64,000 bases of DNA from Lachnospiraceae bacterium (GTDB lineage: Bacteria > Bacillota > Clostridia > Lachnospirales > Lachnospiraceae): positions 1 through 64,000 of the forward strand of contig SVFL01000008.1 of assembly GCA_015056885.1 (NCBI GenBank), in the 5' to 3' direction. Made by a program: the position numbers and the translations under genes. The notes beneath the pieces are model-generated. The model was not told the origin of the DNA. It ran no database searches and worked only from the letters and a program-made list of their open reading frames with translations. Positions 34,925 to 44,232 of the stretch are shown here, in pieces. Numbering within the stretch: the first letter of the stretch is position 1; each line of letters opens with the position of its first letter.

Positions 34925-35477
34925 ATTGTATGTAGAAGTTTATCAGGCTGATGACGCTGGTGGTTAGCAGGCTGACAGTGGCACAGATTCTGCCGGCTCT
35001 GGCGAGCCCTGATTTGTTGGACTTAAGCCCAACTTCAGCCAGAGTTGCTGATAATATTGCAAATATAAGGCAAAATATGGGGTTCAAAATGATAAGTGCC
35101 AAAATGCCCAGTAGCAGGGATATGACAGCCATTCTTTCGTTGTCCACGCTATGGACAGGGGCAATTTGTTGTAGGGAGGCCTTTAAATCTTCGAGACTTT
35201 GATGGTACAGAGTCTTGCGGTCATAGAGCAGTACTCCCTTGAGATTGTATTCCAGACCAAAGGGGCCGGCCAGCCATGCTTCCAAATTGAGCACACCATT
35301 AACATAGGACCATTTTAAGTATCTGTAACCGTCGGAAAGGCGATTGCCTGTACGATAGACCGTTTCGTTTTTTAATTCAGATACCATAAAACCGTTCTTC
35401 TGTAAATAGTTATTCATGACAGTGAGGACAAAATCGTCCGGTTTATCCAATTGGATGTGTTCAATATATCTTGCCAT
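34917..35477 (-). CDS. hypothetical membrane protein
   Basis: The 186-residue protein starts at the ATG after AAGAGGATTCTC. The N-terminal 115 residues form a soluble alpha/beta domain (YRTGNRLSDGYRYLKW, WLAGPFGLEYNLKG). Two C-terminal hydrophobic segments follow, AVISLLLGILALIILNPIFCLIFAIL and a last helix, flanking a basic loop (GLKSNKSGLARAGRI) as in DUF4190-type proteins. Function unknown. Confidence 0.75.
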   Translation of the reverse strand: MARYIEHIQLDKPDDFVLTVMNNYLQKNGFMVSELKNETVYRTGNRLSDGYRYLKWSYVNGVLNLEAWLAGPFGLEYNLKGVLLYDRKTLYHQSLEDLKASLQQIAPVHSVDNERMAVISLLLGILALIILNPIFCLIFAILSATLAEVGLKSNKSGLARAGRICATVSLLTTSVISLINFYIQFI

Positions 35478-35575
35478 GAGAATCCTCTTTTGCATGGAAA
35501 TTGATAAAACATTAACTATAAAATAGAATACCATAGATCATACTATTTGGAAAGTTTTTCTTTTTGGGAGGTAAT

Positions 35576-37324
35576 GTGAAAATTAAATTTTTACTTGTTG
35601 CGGTGAATGCCAAATATATTCATTCCAATCCGGCTGTTTATAGTCTGAGGACTTATGCAGGTGAGGAATTACAAGAAAATATAGAGCTTGCAGAGTATAC
35701 GATTAATCAGCATATGCAGGAGATTCTTGCGGATATTTATCGTAGGAAACCGGATGTGATAGGCTTTTCCTGTTACATTTGGAACTGGTGCATAATCCGC
35801 GAGTTGCTTTGTGAAATTCCCAAGCTTTTGCCGAATACGGATATTTGGTTGGGTGGACCGGAGGTTTCTTATGATGGAGAAGCCGTTTTGCGTGAATTCC
35901 CTCATGTTCGCGGAATTATGGTAGGAGAGGGCGAGGAGACTTTTCGGGAACTTGTCCAATGGTATGTGGAGGGACAAAACATTGCTGTGGATAACATTGC
36001 CGGACTTTATCTGCTCGGTGGATACAGTAAGGACAGAGAAGCCCTTGATTTAAGTGAGTTGCCCTTTTTGTACAGTGAATTGGAGACCTTTGCCAACCGG
36101 GTTATTTATTATGAGAGTAGCAGAGGATGCCCGTATAGGTGCAGTTATTGTCTGTCCTCTATTGATAAAAAGGTACGTCTTCGAGACATCGGGATTGTAA
36201 AAGAGGAACTGCAGTTTTTCCTGGATCATCAGGTGAAACAGGTTAAGTTTGTAGACCGTACATTTAATTGTGATCACAATCACGCCATGGCAATCTGGCG
36301 ATACATACAGGAACATGACAATGGTGTCACGAACTTTCATTTTGAAGTTTCTGCGGATATATTAAGGGAGGATGAAATAGAGCTTTTAAATTCATTGCGT
36401 CCCGGGCTGGCCCAGCTGGAAATCGGCGTACAGTCTGTAAATACAGATACTCTGTGTGCAATAAACCGCAGGATGGATGTAGAGCGTTTAGAAGAAATTG
36501 TCGCAAAGCTCCGAAGAACGGATAATATACATCTGCATCTGGATTTGATTGCCGGCTTGCCTTATGAGGATTATGACAGCTTTGTCATATCGTTTAACAG
36601 AGTTTATAAAATGAAACCGGAGCAGTTGCAGCTGGGATTTTTGAAGGTACTAAAGGGTTCTCCCATGGCGGAAAAAGCTGCGGAGTATGGAATTGTATAT
36701 TTGAACAAGCCGCCGTATGAGGTGCTTTATACCAACTGGCTTTCCTATGAGGAGGTAGTACGTCTCAAACGGATAGAAGAGATGGTGGAGATGTATTACA
36801 ACAGCAATCAGTTTGTTCATACCATGCCTGTTTTGGAGCAGGCTTTTGATGGTCCCTTTGCCATGTATGAGGCGTTGGCAGATTATTTTGAAGAGGAAGG
36901 ATTTTTCCTGGAGAGCCCTTCCCGTGCATATCGCTATCAGGTGCTTTTGAATTTTGCGGTGAAATATGATGGAGAGCATACGGAGCTATATAGGGAGCTT
37001 TTGCTGTATGATATGTATTTGCGGGAGAACCTTAAGAGCAGACCGGAGTTTGCGACGGATTTGTGGGAAATGGAAGAGTGTAAGGCTTTTTCCAGAGACT
37101 TTTACAAAAAAGAGGAGCAGGAGCGGGTATATTTGCCTGCTTACCATGCATATGACAGTAGACAGTTAAGCAAAATGACACATTTAGAGCCTTTTCGTTA
37201 CCCTGTATGGGATATGAGTGGTGATTTTACGGAGGGATTGTATTATGTCTTGTTTGACTATAAAGAGCGCAGTCCCCTGACAAAAGAGGCGCGGACATTG
37301 ATTTTACCGGAGGGGAATGAATGA
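35576..37324 (+). CDS. B12-binding-domain radical SAM protein (DUF4080 type)
   Basis: The 582-residue protein is read from a GTG behind TTGGGAGGTAAT. An N-terminal cobalamin-binding-like Rossmann domain (about 1-140, with DVIGFSCYIW and WLGGPEVSYDG) precedes the radical SAM barrel with C-x3-C-x2-C (SRGCPYRCSYC, about 180) and the usual GLPYEDYDSF segment. A C-terminal DUF4080-like helical domain ends the protein. Reaction unknown. Its stop overlaps the start of the exonuclease gene (ATGA). Confidence 0.9.
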   Translation: MKIKFLLVAVNAKYIHSNPAVYSLRTYAGEELQENIELAEYTINQHMQEILADIYRRKPDVIGFSCYIWNWCIIRELLCEIPKLLPNTDIWLGGPEVSYDGEAVLREFPHVRGIMVGEGEETFRELVQWYVEGQNIAVDNIAGLYLLGGYSKDREALDLSELPFLYSELETFANRVIYYESSRGCPYRCSYCLSSIDKKVRLRDIGIVKEELQFFLDHQVKQVKFVDRTFNCDHNHAMAIWRYIQEHDNGVTNFHFEVSADILREDEIELLNSLRPGLAQLEIGVQSVNTDTLCAINRRMDVERLEEIVAKLRRTDNIHLHLDLIAGLPYEDYDSFVISFNRVYKMKPEQLQLGFLKVLKGSPMAEKAAEYGIVYLNKPPYEVLYTNWLSYEEVVRLKRIEEMVEMYYNSNQFVHTMPVLEQAFDGPFAMYEALADYFEEEGFFLESPSRAYRYQVLLNFAVKYDGEHTELYRELLLYDMYLRENLKSRPEFATDLWEMEECKAFSRDFYKKEEQERVYLPAYHAYDSRQLSKMTHLEPFRYPVWDMSGDFTEGLYYVLFDYKERSPLTKEARTLILPEGNE

Positions 37325-38043
37325 CAGACACTTATATCAGTATTGATTTAGAGACTACAGGACTGGAGCCCAAGCATGATAAAATTATAGAAATTGGTGC
37401 CCTGCGGGTGGAGAAAGGTCAGATTACAGGCAGTTTTTCTACTTTTGTGAATCCCGGGCGCAAGTTGGATGAGCGTATCACAGAGCTTACCGGTATTCGG
37501 GATGAGGAGCTTGCACAGGCCCCTTATATTCAGACAGTCTTGCCGAAATTGATTGAGTTTATGGGAGATTTACCGATTCTTGGACACAGTATTTTATTTG
37601 ATTTTTCTTTTTTAAAAAAGGCAGCTGTGAACGAGAGGCTGATTTTTGAGAAAAATGCCATTGATACATTGAAGATTGCGCGAAAATATCTCGCGGAACT
37701 GGAGAGTCGGAGTCTGGATTATCTTTGCAATCATTACCAGATTCCGCATCAGGCACATCGAGCGTTGGAGGATGCAAAAGCGACACATTTTTTGTATGGC
37801 AAACTTGTGGAGGAATTTTATGATAAGGAGCAAGGCGGTTTATTCAATCCCTTGCCGTTAAGTTATCAGGTCAAACGCGACACACCGGCTACCAAGGCAC
37901 AAAAAGAGCAGCTTTTAAGGCTTTTGGAACAGAAAAATATATGTTTGCCGGTGGATATTGAACGGCTTACCAGAAGTGAGGCAAGCCGTTATGTAGACAA
38001 GATTAAGAGCGGTCAGATATCTGGTGTAAATGACGCAGAATAA
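37321..38043 (+). CDS. DEDDh 3'-5' exonuclease (DNA polymerase III epsilon-like)
   Basis: The 240-residue protein has an exonuclease domain (5-165): Exo I SIDLETTG, Exo II GHSILFDFSFL and Exo III HRALEDAKAT, giving D, E, D, H and D. A C-terminal extension (about 175-240) with a helical KAQKEQLLRLLEQKN segment follows. It is not attached to a polymerase, so it is a stand-alone proofreading/processing exonuclease. It overlaps the preceding radical SAM gene by four bases and the convergent gene by 41. Confidence 0.93.
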   Translation: MTDTYISIDLETTGLEPKHDKIIEIGALRVEKGQITGSFSTFVNPGRKLDERITELTGIRDEELAQAPYIQTVLPKLIEFMGDLPILGHSILFDFSFLKKAAVNERLIFEKNAIDTLKIARKYLAELESRSLDYLCNHYQIPHQAHRALEDAKATHFLYGKLVEEFYDKEQGGLFNPLPLSYQVKRDTPATKAQKEQLLRLLEQKNICLPVDIERLTRSEASRYVDKIKSGQISGVNDAE

Positions 38044-38617
38044 CTTTTTTGTTGAGGGAGTTTAGTGTTTCGGCAACTTTTATTAAGTCATCTATTTTGT
38101 ATGATTCTCCGCTTGTGACATAGATGTCAGAAAGTATATCATATGTGCGGCTTACATCCGTGCGTGTACTTACTGCAAATTCCAGAATTTGGCGTGTCTC
38201 TGCTGCATATCCTTTATTGTATAATAAATCTGCCCACTGTTGCAGTGTGCCGGCAAGCAGAGTGTAGTTTTGGTCGTACTCAGATAGTACGGTAATGTTG
38301 GCGGTGCCGTATTCGAGCTTTAAATCCGTGTTGGAGAATCCGGTAAGATTTACAATTGGCTGTAGGGAAAGTTCATTAATTATCCTTAAATATTCTGCTA
38401 CCTTAGGGTCTTCTTCCATCAGGTGCATGGGCAATGTATCCAGAGGAATTTGAATATAGTCCAGACCGTCTAATGATTTGCGGCGAACCTCATTGGCCAT
38501 GCGTTCTTTCTCCCAAAAGCTTCTTTCTTCCAGAGCTCTTTGATTGCCGGATTTGCGTACATTATGGAAAATCACCAGCACAAATACGATTAAACTTGCC
38601 AAAACATAGAATTTCAT
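38003..38617 (-). CDS. hypothetical single-pass membrane protein
   Basis: The 204-residue protein has an N-terminal membrane anchor (YVLASLIVFVLVIFHNV) and a helical cytoplasmic or extracellular domain with TPR-like helices near the end (GTLQQWADLLYNKGYAAETRQILEFAV, TYDILSDIYVTSG). AAGGATATTAT precedes the ATG. Its last 41 bases overlap the end of the exonuclease gene on the other strand. Confidence 0.75.
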   Translation of the reverse strand: MKFYVLASLIVFVLVIFHNVRKSGNQRALEERSFWEKERMANEVRRKSLDGLDYIQIPLDTLPMHLMEEDPKVAEYLRIINELSLQPIVNLTGFSNTDLKLEYGTANITVLSEYDQNYTLLAGTLQQWADLLYNKGYAAETRQILEFAVSTRTDVSRTYDILSDIYVTSGESYKIDDLIKVAETLNSLNKKVILRHLHQISDRS

Positions 38618-38683
38618 ATATAATATCCTTTCAGATTCATTGTAGGTATGTATTCTTGTTAATTATAGAAAAGAGGAATGAAT

Positions 38684-38791
38684 ATGTTTAATATGCACAG
38701 TAAGAAAACCAAACAGAGAATGGCAGGTGTTCTTGTGGCAATACTTGTTCTTGCTATGGTAATACCCACTTTATCATACTTTTTTATCTAA
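38684..38791 (+). CDS. 35-residue single-helix membrane peptide
   Basis: The frame is preceded by AAGAGGAATGAAT and encodes MFNMHSKKTKQRMAG followed by one hydrophobic segment (VLVAILVLAMVIPTL) and a short end SYFFI. A basic head plus a single helix is typical of small regulatory membrane peptides, with the head inside. It lies in the gap between divergent genes. Function unknown. Confidence 0.6.
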   Translation: MFNMHSKKTKQRMAGVLVAILVLAMVIPTLSYFFI

Positions 38792-38843
38792 TTCAAACAG
38801 TATTGATTTGGTGGTGTGATTGAGGAGTCAATTGGAGCGAATT

Positions 38844-40316
38844 ATGGAAAAATTATGGAAAATGGGTCGACTGATGCTATGTGCCATGTTGCTTGCGTTC
38901 AGTTGTGGTATCTCTGCGCAGGCAGCGGAGGAGACCATTAAGACAGGTGTTTATGCCGGAGATATCGATTTATCTGGAAAAACGGTGGAAGAGGCAAAAT
39001 CAGCCATTGAATATTATGTTGCAGGATTGAATTCTGTAGAACTTACATTGTTGGCGGCAGATGGTAACGGGGTATCGGTTACTGCCGGAGAGTTGGGAAT
39101 CAGCTGGGCCAACACAGATTTGGCAGAGGAAGCCTTTACTGTGGGCAGAACCGGTAATGTTATTCAGCGTTATAAGTTGCTCAAAGATTTGGAGCAGGAG
39201 AGTATGTCTCTGCCTATTAAATTGGATTTTGATGTGGATGCAATCAATACGGTTCTGGTTGAAAGATGTGTACCCCATGACAATAAGCCGGAAAACGTGT
39301 CTTTAAAGAAATTGGAAGATGGGACTTTTCAGGTTGTGGATGGCAAGGCAGGTCAGACCGTGGATGTTGAGGCTTCCATTGATAAAGTATATACTTTTTT
39401 GACAGAAGAGTGGTCACAGATTCCCGCTGATGTGGAGCTTGCAATTGAGACTACAGGACCGAAAGGTAGCGCTGAGGAGCTTGCAGCCATTACAGATTTA
39501 ATCGGAAGTTTCACTACTTCTTACCGCACTTCCGGTTCTTCCAGAAGTGCCAATGTGGAAAACGGTGCAGCTTTGATTAATGGTACTGTGCTGTATCCCG
39601 GAGAGGAATTCTCTACTTATCAGGCAGTAGCGCCCTTTACTAAGGCAAATGGCTATTATATGGCTGCTTCTTATATGAGTGGCAGAGTTGTAGACAGTCT
39701 TGGCGGTGGAATCTGTCAGGTATCCACCACCCTTTACAATGCGGTGCTGGAGGCTGAACTTGAGGTGACAGAGCGACACAATCATTCTATGATTGTAACC
39801 TATGTGGATCCTTCAGCAGATGCGGCTATCGCAGAGAGCTCCGGCAAGGACTTTAAGTTTATCAACAATCTGGACTATCCTATTTATATCGAGGGTTTGA
39901 CAGAGAATAAAAAGCTTACCATTAATATTTATGGTAAGGAAACCAGACCTGATGGCCGTCTTGTGGAGTATAAGAGTGAAGTTTTAGAGGTGATTCGACC
40001 TACCTCTGATGCTGTTTATGCAGATCCCGGCCAGCCTATTGGCTATATTGTGACAGAGAGTGCACATATTGGTTATAAAGCCCGTTTGTGGAAGATTGTC
40101 ACTGAGAATGGTGTTGAAGTAAGTAAAGAGCAGGTCAACAGCAGTAATTATAAGGTATCACCCAGAAGTGCAACCGTAGGTACTGCAACCGGTGATCCAA
40201 ATGCTTATAATGAAATTATGGCAGCTATTGGAACGAATAATATCGATCATGTAAGAAACGTAATTGGCATTCTTACTGCGCCTCCGGCGCCGGCTGCGGA
40301 TGATGACGATGATTAA
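38844..40316 (+). CDS. secreted VanW-domain / YoaR-like protein
   Basis: The 490-residue protein is read from the ATG behind TTGGAGCGAATT; a TTG eight codons earlier is possible. It has a signal peptide (cleavage after SAQA), two peptidoglycan-binding-like repeats (GDIDLSGKTVEEAKSAIEYYV at about 40; second about 135-215) and a VanW domain (about 235-375) with YPGEEFSTY, GGGICQVSTTLYNAVL and HNHSM. A G5-like C-terminus and an acidic tail of five aspartates complete it. VanW accompanies some vancomycin-resistance clusters but is widespread without resistance, so this is a cell-wall protein of unknown activity. Confidence 0.88.
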   Translation: MEKLWKMGRLMLCAMLLAFSCGISAQAAEETIKTGVYAGDIDLSGKTVEEAKSAIEYYVAGLNSVELTLLAADGNGVSVTAGELGISWANTDLAEEAFTVGRTGNVIQRYKLLKDLEQESMSLPIKLDFDVDAINTVLVERCVPHDNKPENVSLKKLEDGTFQVVDGKAGQTVDVEASIDKVYTFLTEEWSQIPADVELAIETTGPKGSAEELAAITDLIGSFTTSYRTSGSSRSANVENGAALINGTVLYPGEEFSTYQAVAPFTKANGYYMAASYMSGRVVDSLGGGICQVSTTLYNAVLEAELEVTERHNHSMIVTYVDPSADAAIAESSGKDFKFINNLDYPIYIEGLTENKKLTINIYGKETRPDGRLVEYKSEVLEVIRPTSDAVYADPGQPIGYIVTESAHIGYKARLWKIVTENGVEVSKEQVNSSNYKVSPRSATVGTATGDPNAYNEIMAAIGTNNIDHVRNVIGILTAPPAPAADDDDD

Positions 40317-40361
40317 ATAAGTCTCATTAATAAAAATAATCCCCTGAAACAGGAGTTTTTC

Positions 40362-41369
40362 ATGAAAATTGGCAAAGTATCGGAAAATGTATTCAAGCGT
40401 TCCGTATTACAGCAATTGAAGACAAAACGTGAAGAAGTAGTGGTTGGCGCAGGTCTGGGGGAAGACTGCGCCATTTTTTCGTTTGAAAAGGCCGCTTGCG
40501 AGCTGAAAATGAGTAACTTATCCACCATAACCTGTGTGGTAGAAGGAGTTCAGCCGGTAGAACATCTGATAACAGATGGGGTAAACAGACTGGTGGCGAG
40601 GGGAGCAGAACCGGTGGCGGTGACGCTACATGCAATGCTTCCTGTTGACAGTGAAGAACAGGTGTTGAAAAAGACTTTTGCAGATGCCGATAAAGTCTGC
40701 AAACAGTTGGGCATACAGATTGCTCAGGCTTCCGGAAAAGTGTCGGGAGTGGTTAATTGTCCTTTGGTGACAGTTGTGTCATATGGAACTGCAAAAAGCA
40801 GTACGGATTATCATACAGTAAAGGCTGCGAAGCCCGGACAGGATATTGTAGTGAGCCGTTGGATTGGTTTAAAGGGTTCCGCAATATTGGCTTGCAGGTA
40901 CAGAGATACCATTATGGAACGATATCCTAAGTGGATATGCGATGAGGCAGCTGGGTTTGAGCAGTATTTTGGCACCATGAAAGAGGCTGCAGTTGCGATT
41001 AAGTCCGGCGTGTGTACTGTGCTGAATGTTTCCGAGGGCGGAATTTTGGCGGCCCTGTGGGAACTGGCAGAAGGTGCAGGTGTCGGACTGACCATAGATT
41101 TGAAGAAGTTGCCTATCCGGCAGGAGACGGTGGAAATCTGTAATCACTTAAATGTCAATCCCTATGAATTATGGTCGGACGGGTGTCTTTTGATGACAGC
41201 CGAAGACGGACAGGGCCTTGTGAATGCTTTGGCGGAAGAAGGCGTTCCTGCAGTGATTGTAGGTCGGATTACAGACAGTAATGACCGGTTGATTCTGAAT
41301 GATGATGAGGTACGGTATCTCGACCGTCCTCATGCAGATAGTCTTTATGAAAAAGTAAAGGAGATTTGA
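40362..41369 (+). CDS. AIR-synthase-related (HypE/PurM-like) protein
   Basis: The 335-residue protein has the PurM/HypE fold: GLGEDCAIF near 30 (ATP-site acidic residues), DGVNRLVARGAEPVAVTL, then PGQDIVVSRWIGLKGSAILA opening the C-terminal domain, VSEGGILAALWELAEGAGVG and SDGCLLMT. HypE matures hydrogenase; this clostridial subgroup lies apart from hyp genes and its substrate is unknown. CAGGAG precedes the ATG. The AsnC gene starts two bases after its stop. Confidence 0.82.
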   Translation: MKIGKVSENVFKRSVLQQLKTKREEVVVGAGLGEDCAIFSFEKAACELKMSNLSTITCVVEGVQPVEHLITDGVNRLVARGAEPVAVTLHAMLPVDSEEQVLKKTFADADKVCKQLGIQIAQASGKVSGVVNCPLVTVVSYGTAKSSTDYHTVKAAKPGQDIVVSRWIGLKGSAILACRYRDTIMERYPKWICDEAAGFEQYFGTMKEAAVAIKSGVCTVLNVSEGGILAALWELAEGAGVGLTIDLKKLPIRQETVEICNHLNVNPYELWSDGCLLMTAEDGQGLVNALAEEGVPAVIVGRITDSNDRLILNDDEVRYLDRPHADSLYEKVKEI

Positions 41370-41371
41370 TT

Positions 41372-41854
41372 ATGAGAGAAGAATTGTTAGCTGCTATTGA
41401 GAAAAACAGCCGCATTGATGTGAAGGAACTGGCGGTTTTATTGGGAGTTTCCGAGGTAGATGTAGTAAATGAGATGGCTGCCATGGAGGCAGAGGGTATT
41501 ATCTGTGGTTACCACACATTGATTAACTGGGATAATACAACAGTCGATAAAGTGACAGCTTTGATTGAGGTGTGTGTAACTCCTCAGACCGGTCAGGGAT
41601 TTGATACCATTGCTGAGAAAATTTATAAATATCCTGAGGTTCGCAGTGTTTACCTGATTTCCGGCAAGTATGATTTGATGGTAATTCTGGAGGGTAAGAG
41701 TCTTCGTGAGGTTTCCAGTTTTGTGTCTGAGAAACTGTCCGGGCTGGATGCTGTACTCAGTACCGCGACTCATTTTATTTTAAAGAAGTATAAGGATCAC
41801 GGTACCGTGTTCAAGACCAAAACAGATGACGAAAGAGAGATGATTACTCCATGA
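41372..41854 (+). CDS. Lrp/AsnC-family transcriptional regulator
   Basis: The 160-residue protein begins with a helix-turn-helix (REELLAAIEKNSRIDVKELAVLLGVSEVDV, about 1-50) and ends with the ligand-binding RAM domain (ALIEVCVTP, VRSVYLISGKYDLMVILEG). The start is an ATG after AAAGGAGATTTGATT. It overlaps the aminotransferase start (ATGA), suggesting it senses an amino acid handled by that enzyme. Confidence 0.93.
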   Translation: MREELLAAIEKNSRIDVKELAVLLGVSEVDVVNEMAAMEAEGIICGYHTLINWDNTTVDKVTALIEVCVTPQTGQGFDTIAEKIYKYPEVRSVYLISGKYDLMVILEGKSLREVSSFVSEKLSGLDAVLSTATHFILKKYKDHGTVFKTKTDDEREMITP

Positions 41855-43032
41855 GAAACCCTTTAGCAGATAAAGTTGTAGAGATTAAACCATCGGGTAT
41901 TCGTAAATTCTTTGATATTGTGAGCGAGATGAAGGATGCAATATCTTTGGGCGTGGGCGAACCCGATTTCGATACTCCCTGGCATATTCGTGCAGAGGGT
42001 ATTCATTCCCTGGAGAAGGGTAAAACCTTTTATACCTCCAACTCCGGTCTGGTGGAGCTTCGCCGGGAGATTTGTAATTATATGAAGAGAAAACAGGGCA
42101 TTACCTATGATCCTGTAAAGGAAGTGTTGATTACCGTAGGCGGTTCCGAGGCAATTGACATCGGACTGCGTGCCATGCTAAATCCCGGGGATGAGGTACT
42201 GATTCCTCAGCCCAGCTATGTATCCTACGAGCCTTGTACTGTGCTTGCGGGAGGTACTCCTGTAATTATTGATTTGAAGGCTGAAAATGAGTTTCGTCTT
42301 ACTGCCAAGGAACTTGAGGATGCAATTACTGAGAAGACCAAAGTGTTGATACTGCCCTTCCCCAACAATCCCACCGGTGCAATTATGGAGCGCAAGGATT
42401 TGGAAGCGATTGCAGAGGTTATTATTAAACATGACATTTTTGTGATGTCTGACGAGATTTATTCCGAGCTTACATATAAGGATGAGCATGTATCGATTGC
42501 AACTTTGCCCGGCATGCAGGAGAGAACCATTGTAATCAATGGTTTTTCCAAGGCGTATGCCATGACCGGATGGAGACTGGGTTATGCATGTGGTCCTCGT
42601 GTCATTTTGGAACAGATGACTAAGATTCACCAGTTTGCTATTATGTGTGCACCTACCACCAGTCAGTATGCAGCGGTAGATGCCTTGAAAAATGGTGATG
42701 AAGATGTGAAAATGATGCGTGATTCCTACAATCAGCGCAGAAGATATCTGATAAATGCTTTTCGTCAAATGGGCTTGGAGTGTTTTGAGCCCTATGGTGC
42801 GTTTTACGTTTTCCCTTGTATCAAGGAATTTGGTATGACCAGTGAAGAGTTTGCTACCAGATTCTTAGAGGAGGAAAAGGTAGCAGCAGTACCCGGAACG
42901 GCATTTGGTGACAGTGGTGAAGGTTTCCTGCGAATTTCCTATGCGTATTCTCTGGAGAATCTGAAGATTGCCATCGGAAGACTGGAACGATTTGTAAATA
43001 AACTTCGTGCGGAAAAGGTCGATACAAAATAA
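41851..43032 (+). CDS. pyridoxal-phosphate aminotransferase, class I
   Basis: The 393-residue protein has the fold-type I features SLGVGEPDFDTPWHI at the start, TVGGSEAIDIGLRA, PFPNNPTGAI, SDEIYSELTY, the PLP lysine in NGFSKAYAMTGWRLGY and the C-terminal carboxylate-binding arginine in EGFLRISYA. It resembles AspC/PatA-type enzymes acting on aspartate, aromatic or diaminopimelate-related substrates; specificity is undecided. Translationally coupled to the AsnC-type regulator. Confidence 0.95.
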   Translation: MRNPLADKVVEIKPSGIRKFFDIVSEMKDAISLGVGEPDFDTPWHIRAEGIHSLEKGKTFYTSNSGLVELRREICNYMKRKQGITYDPVKEVLITVGGSEAIDIGLRAMLNPGDEVLIPQPSYVSYEPCTVLAGGTPVIIDLKAENEFRLTAKELEDAITEKTKVLILPFPNNPTGAIMERKDLEAIAEVIIKHDIFVMSDEIYSELTYKDEHVSIATLPGMQERTIVINGFSKAYAMTGWRLGYACGPRVILEQMTKIHQFAIMCAPTTSQYAAVDALKNGDEDVKMMRDSYNQRRRYLINAFRQMGLECFEPYGAFYVFPCIKEFGMTSEEFATRFLEEEKVAAVPGTAFGDSGEGFLRISYAYSLENLKIAIGRLERFVNKLRAEKVDTK

Positions 43033-43058
43033 AAACTAATGAGGGAGTTTATGAGGGG

Positions 43059-43691
43059 ATGAAAAATTTAATATTGGAAAAGGCTTTAAAGATTGGAATA
43101 CCCGTGCTGGGAATTGTTCTGCTGTTGGGAGTTATTGCCGGAATCAGTTCCTGCGTGGAGGATTCCAACACAATTCCTATGGAAGCAGAGGCTGTGATAG
43201 GCGGTTTGGAGTGGGGAATGAGTATGGAAGAAGCGCAACAGGTTCTTTCGAGTAAATCTAATTACCACAAGACGTATCCTATCGTTCTTCCGCAGGAGAC
43301 GGAAGGTTCTCAGTATATGGTCTATGACATTGAGGATTATCAGGGCATTGCCGGAGCGGATATGGAGATGAATCTCATATTTTATGATAATCAGTTAATA
43401 GAAGGTTGGTATGAGTTAAACGGACCAACTACCAGCGGAGACGGACCGAAGTGTTCCACCAAGGGGCTTAAGGAATTAAGGAAAGGATTTCGCAAAACGT
43501 ACCGGGACAGCAGTGAGGATGCTTATGATAATTATGCAAGAGACGATGGTACATTTTATGTTGGAGAAGAGTCTCTTGTGGAAGTTTATTCATGGGAGAA
43601 TATTTATGAAAAGGAAATTGTTCAGGTATTTGTGGACTTTCAGGATGTAGACGCTCCTTTTTCTCAGAAGCTTATAGAACAATTGAAATAA
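43059..43691 (+). CDS. membrane-anchored or lipoprotein hypothetical
   Basis: The 210-residue protein has an N-terminal hydrophobic segment (GIPVLGIVLLLGVIAGIS) ending in SSC, a possible lipobox. A soluble domain follows with VIGGLEWGMSMEEAQQVL, a motif seen in bacterial proteins with a short helix-strand repeat that predicts binding rather than catalysis. No catalytic motif seen. It lies 26 bases after the aminotransferase and 20 before trmL. Confidence 0.72.
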   Translation: MKNLILEKALKIGIPVLGIVLLLGVIAGISSCVEDSNTIPMEAEAVIGGLEWGMSMEEAQQVLSSKSNYHKTYPIVLPQETEGSQYMVYDIEDYQGIAGADMEMNLIFYDNQLIEGWYELNGPTTSGDGPKCSTKGLKELRKGFRKTYRDSSEDAYDNYARDDGTFYVGEESLVEVYSWENIYEKEIVQVFVDFQDVDAPFSQKLIEQLK

Positions 43692-43711
43692 AGCTAATAG
43701 AAAGGGTAAAT

Positions 43712-44224
43712 ATGCATATTGTTTTATATCAACCGGAGATACCGCAAAATACAGGAAATATCGGGCGGACTTGTGTAGCAACCGGCACAAGTCTGCATTT
43801 GATTGAGCCTTTGGGGTTTCGTTTAAATGAAAAAGAGATAAAGCGTGCAGGAATGGATTACTGGGAGAAGCTGGATGTAAACCGTTACATGAATTATGCA
43901 GCTTTTTTGGAGGAATACAAAAAGCATCCCGGGGCAAAACTGTGGATGGCAAGCACAAAAGCCAAGCATACTTATTCGGATGTGGAGTTTGGTCCGGATG
44001 ATTTTATTATGTTTGGTAAGGAGAGTGCGGGGATTCCGGAGGAGATTCTGGTAGAGAATGAGGAGCATTGCATTCGAATTCCCATGCTTCCGGAGATTCG
44101 TTCTCTGAATCTATCCAATTCTGTGGCAATTGTGCTTTATGAGGCATTGCGCCAGAATGGATTTGCGAGCATGCAGCGTGAGGGAGAGCTTCACAGATTG
44201 CACTGGAATGAAGGAGTAAACTAG
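43712..44224 (+). CDS. trmL: tRNA (cytidine/uridine-34-2'-O)-methyltransferase TrmL
   Basis: The 170-residue SPOUT protein has the TrmL landmarks: IVLYQPEIPQNTGNIGRTC at the start, MFGKESAGIP, RIPMLPEIRSLNLSNSVAIVLYEALRQ (trefoil-knot SAM site) and a short tail. It methylates the wobble ribose of tRNA-Leu in E. coli. AGAAAGGGTAAAT precedes ATG. Length and motifs are normal. Confidence 0.97.
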   Translation: MHIVLYQPEIPQNTGNIGRTCVATGTSLHLIEPLGFRLNEKEIKRAGMDYWEKLDVNRYMNYAAFLEEYKKHPGAKLWMASTKAKHTYSDVEFGPDDFIMFGKESAGIPEEILVENEEHCIRIPMLPEIRSLNLSNSVAIVLYEALRQNGFASMQREGELHRLHWNEGVN

Positions 44225-44232
44225 CAACACTT

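Noticed and set aside
38820-40316. VanW and VanZ genes taken as a vancomycin-resistance cluster
   Set aside because: No vanHAX-type ligase, reductase, dipeptidase or VanRS pair is nearby; both families are widespread in clostridia without resistance.
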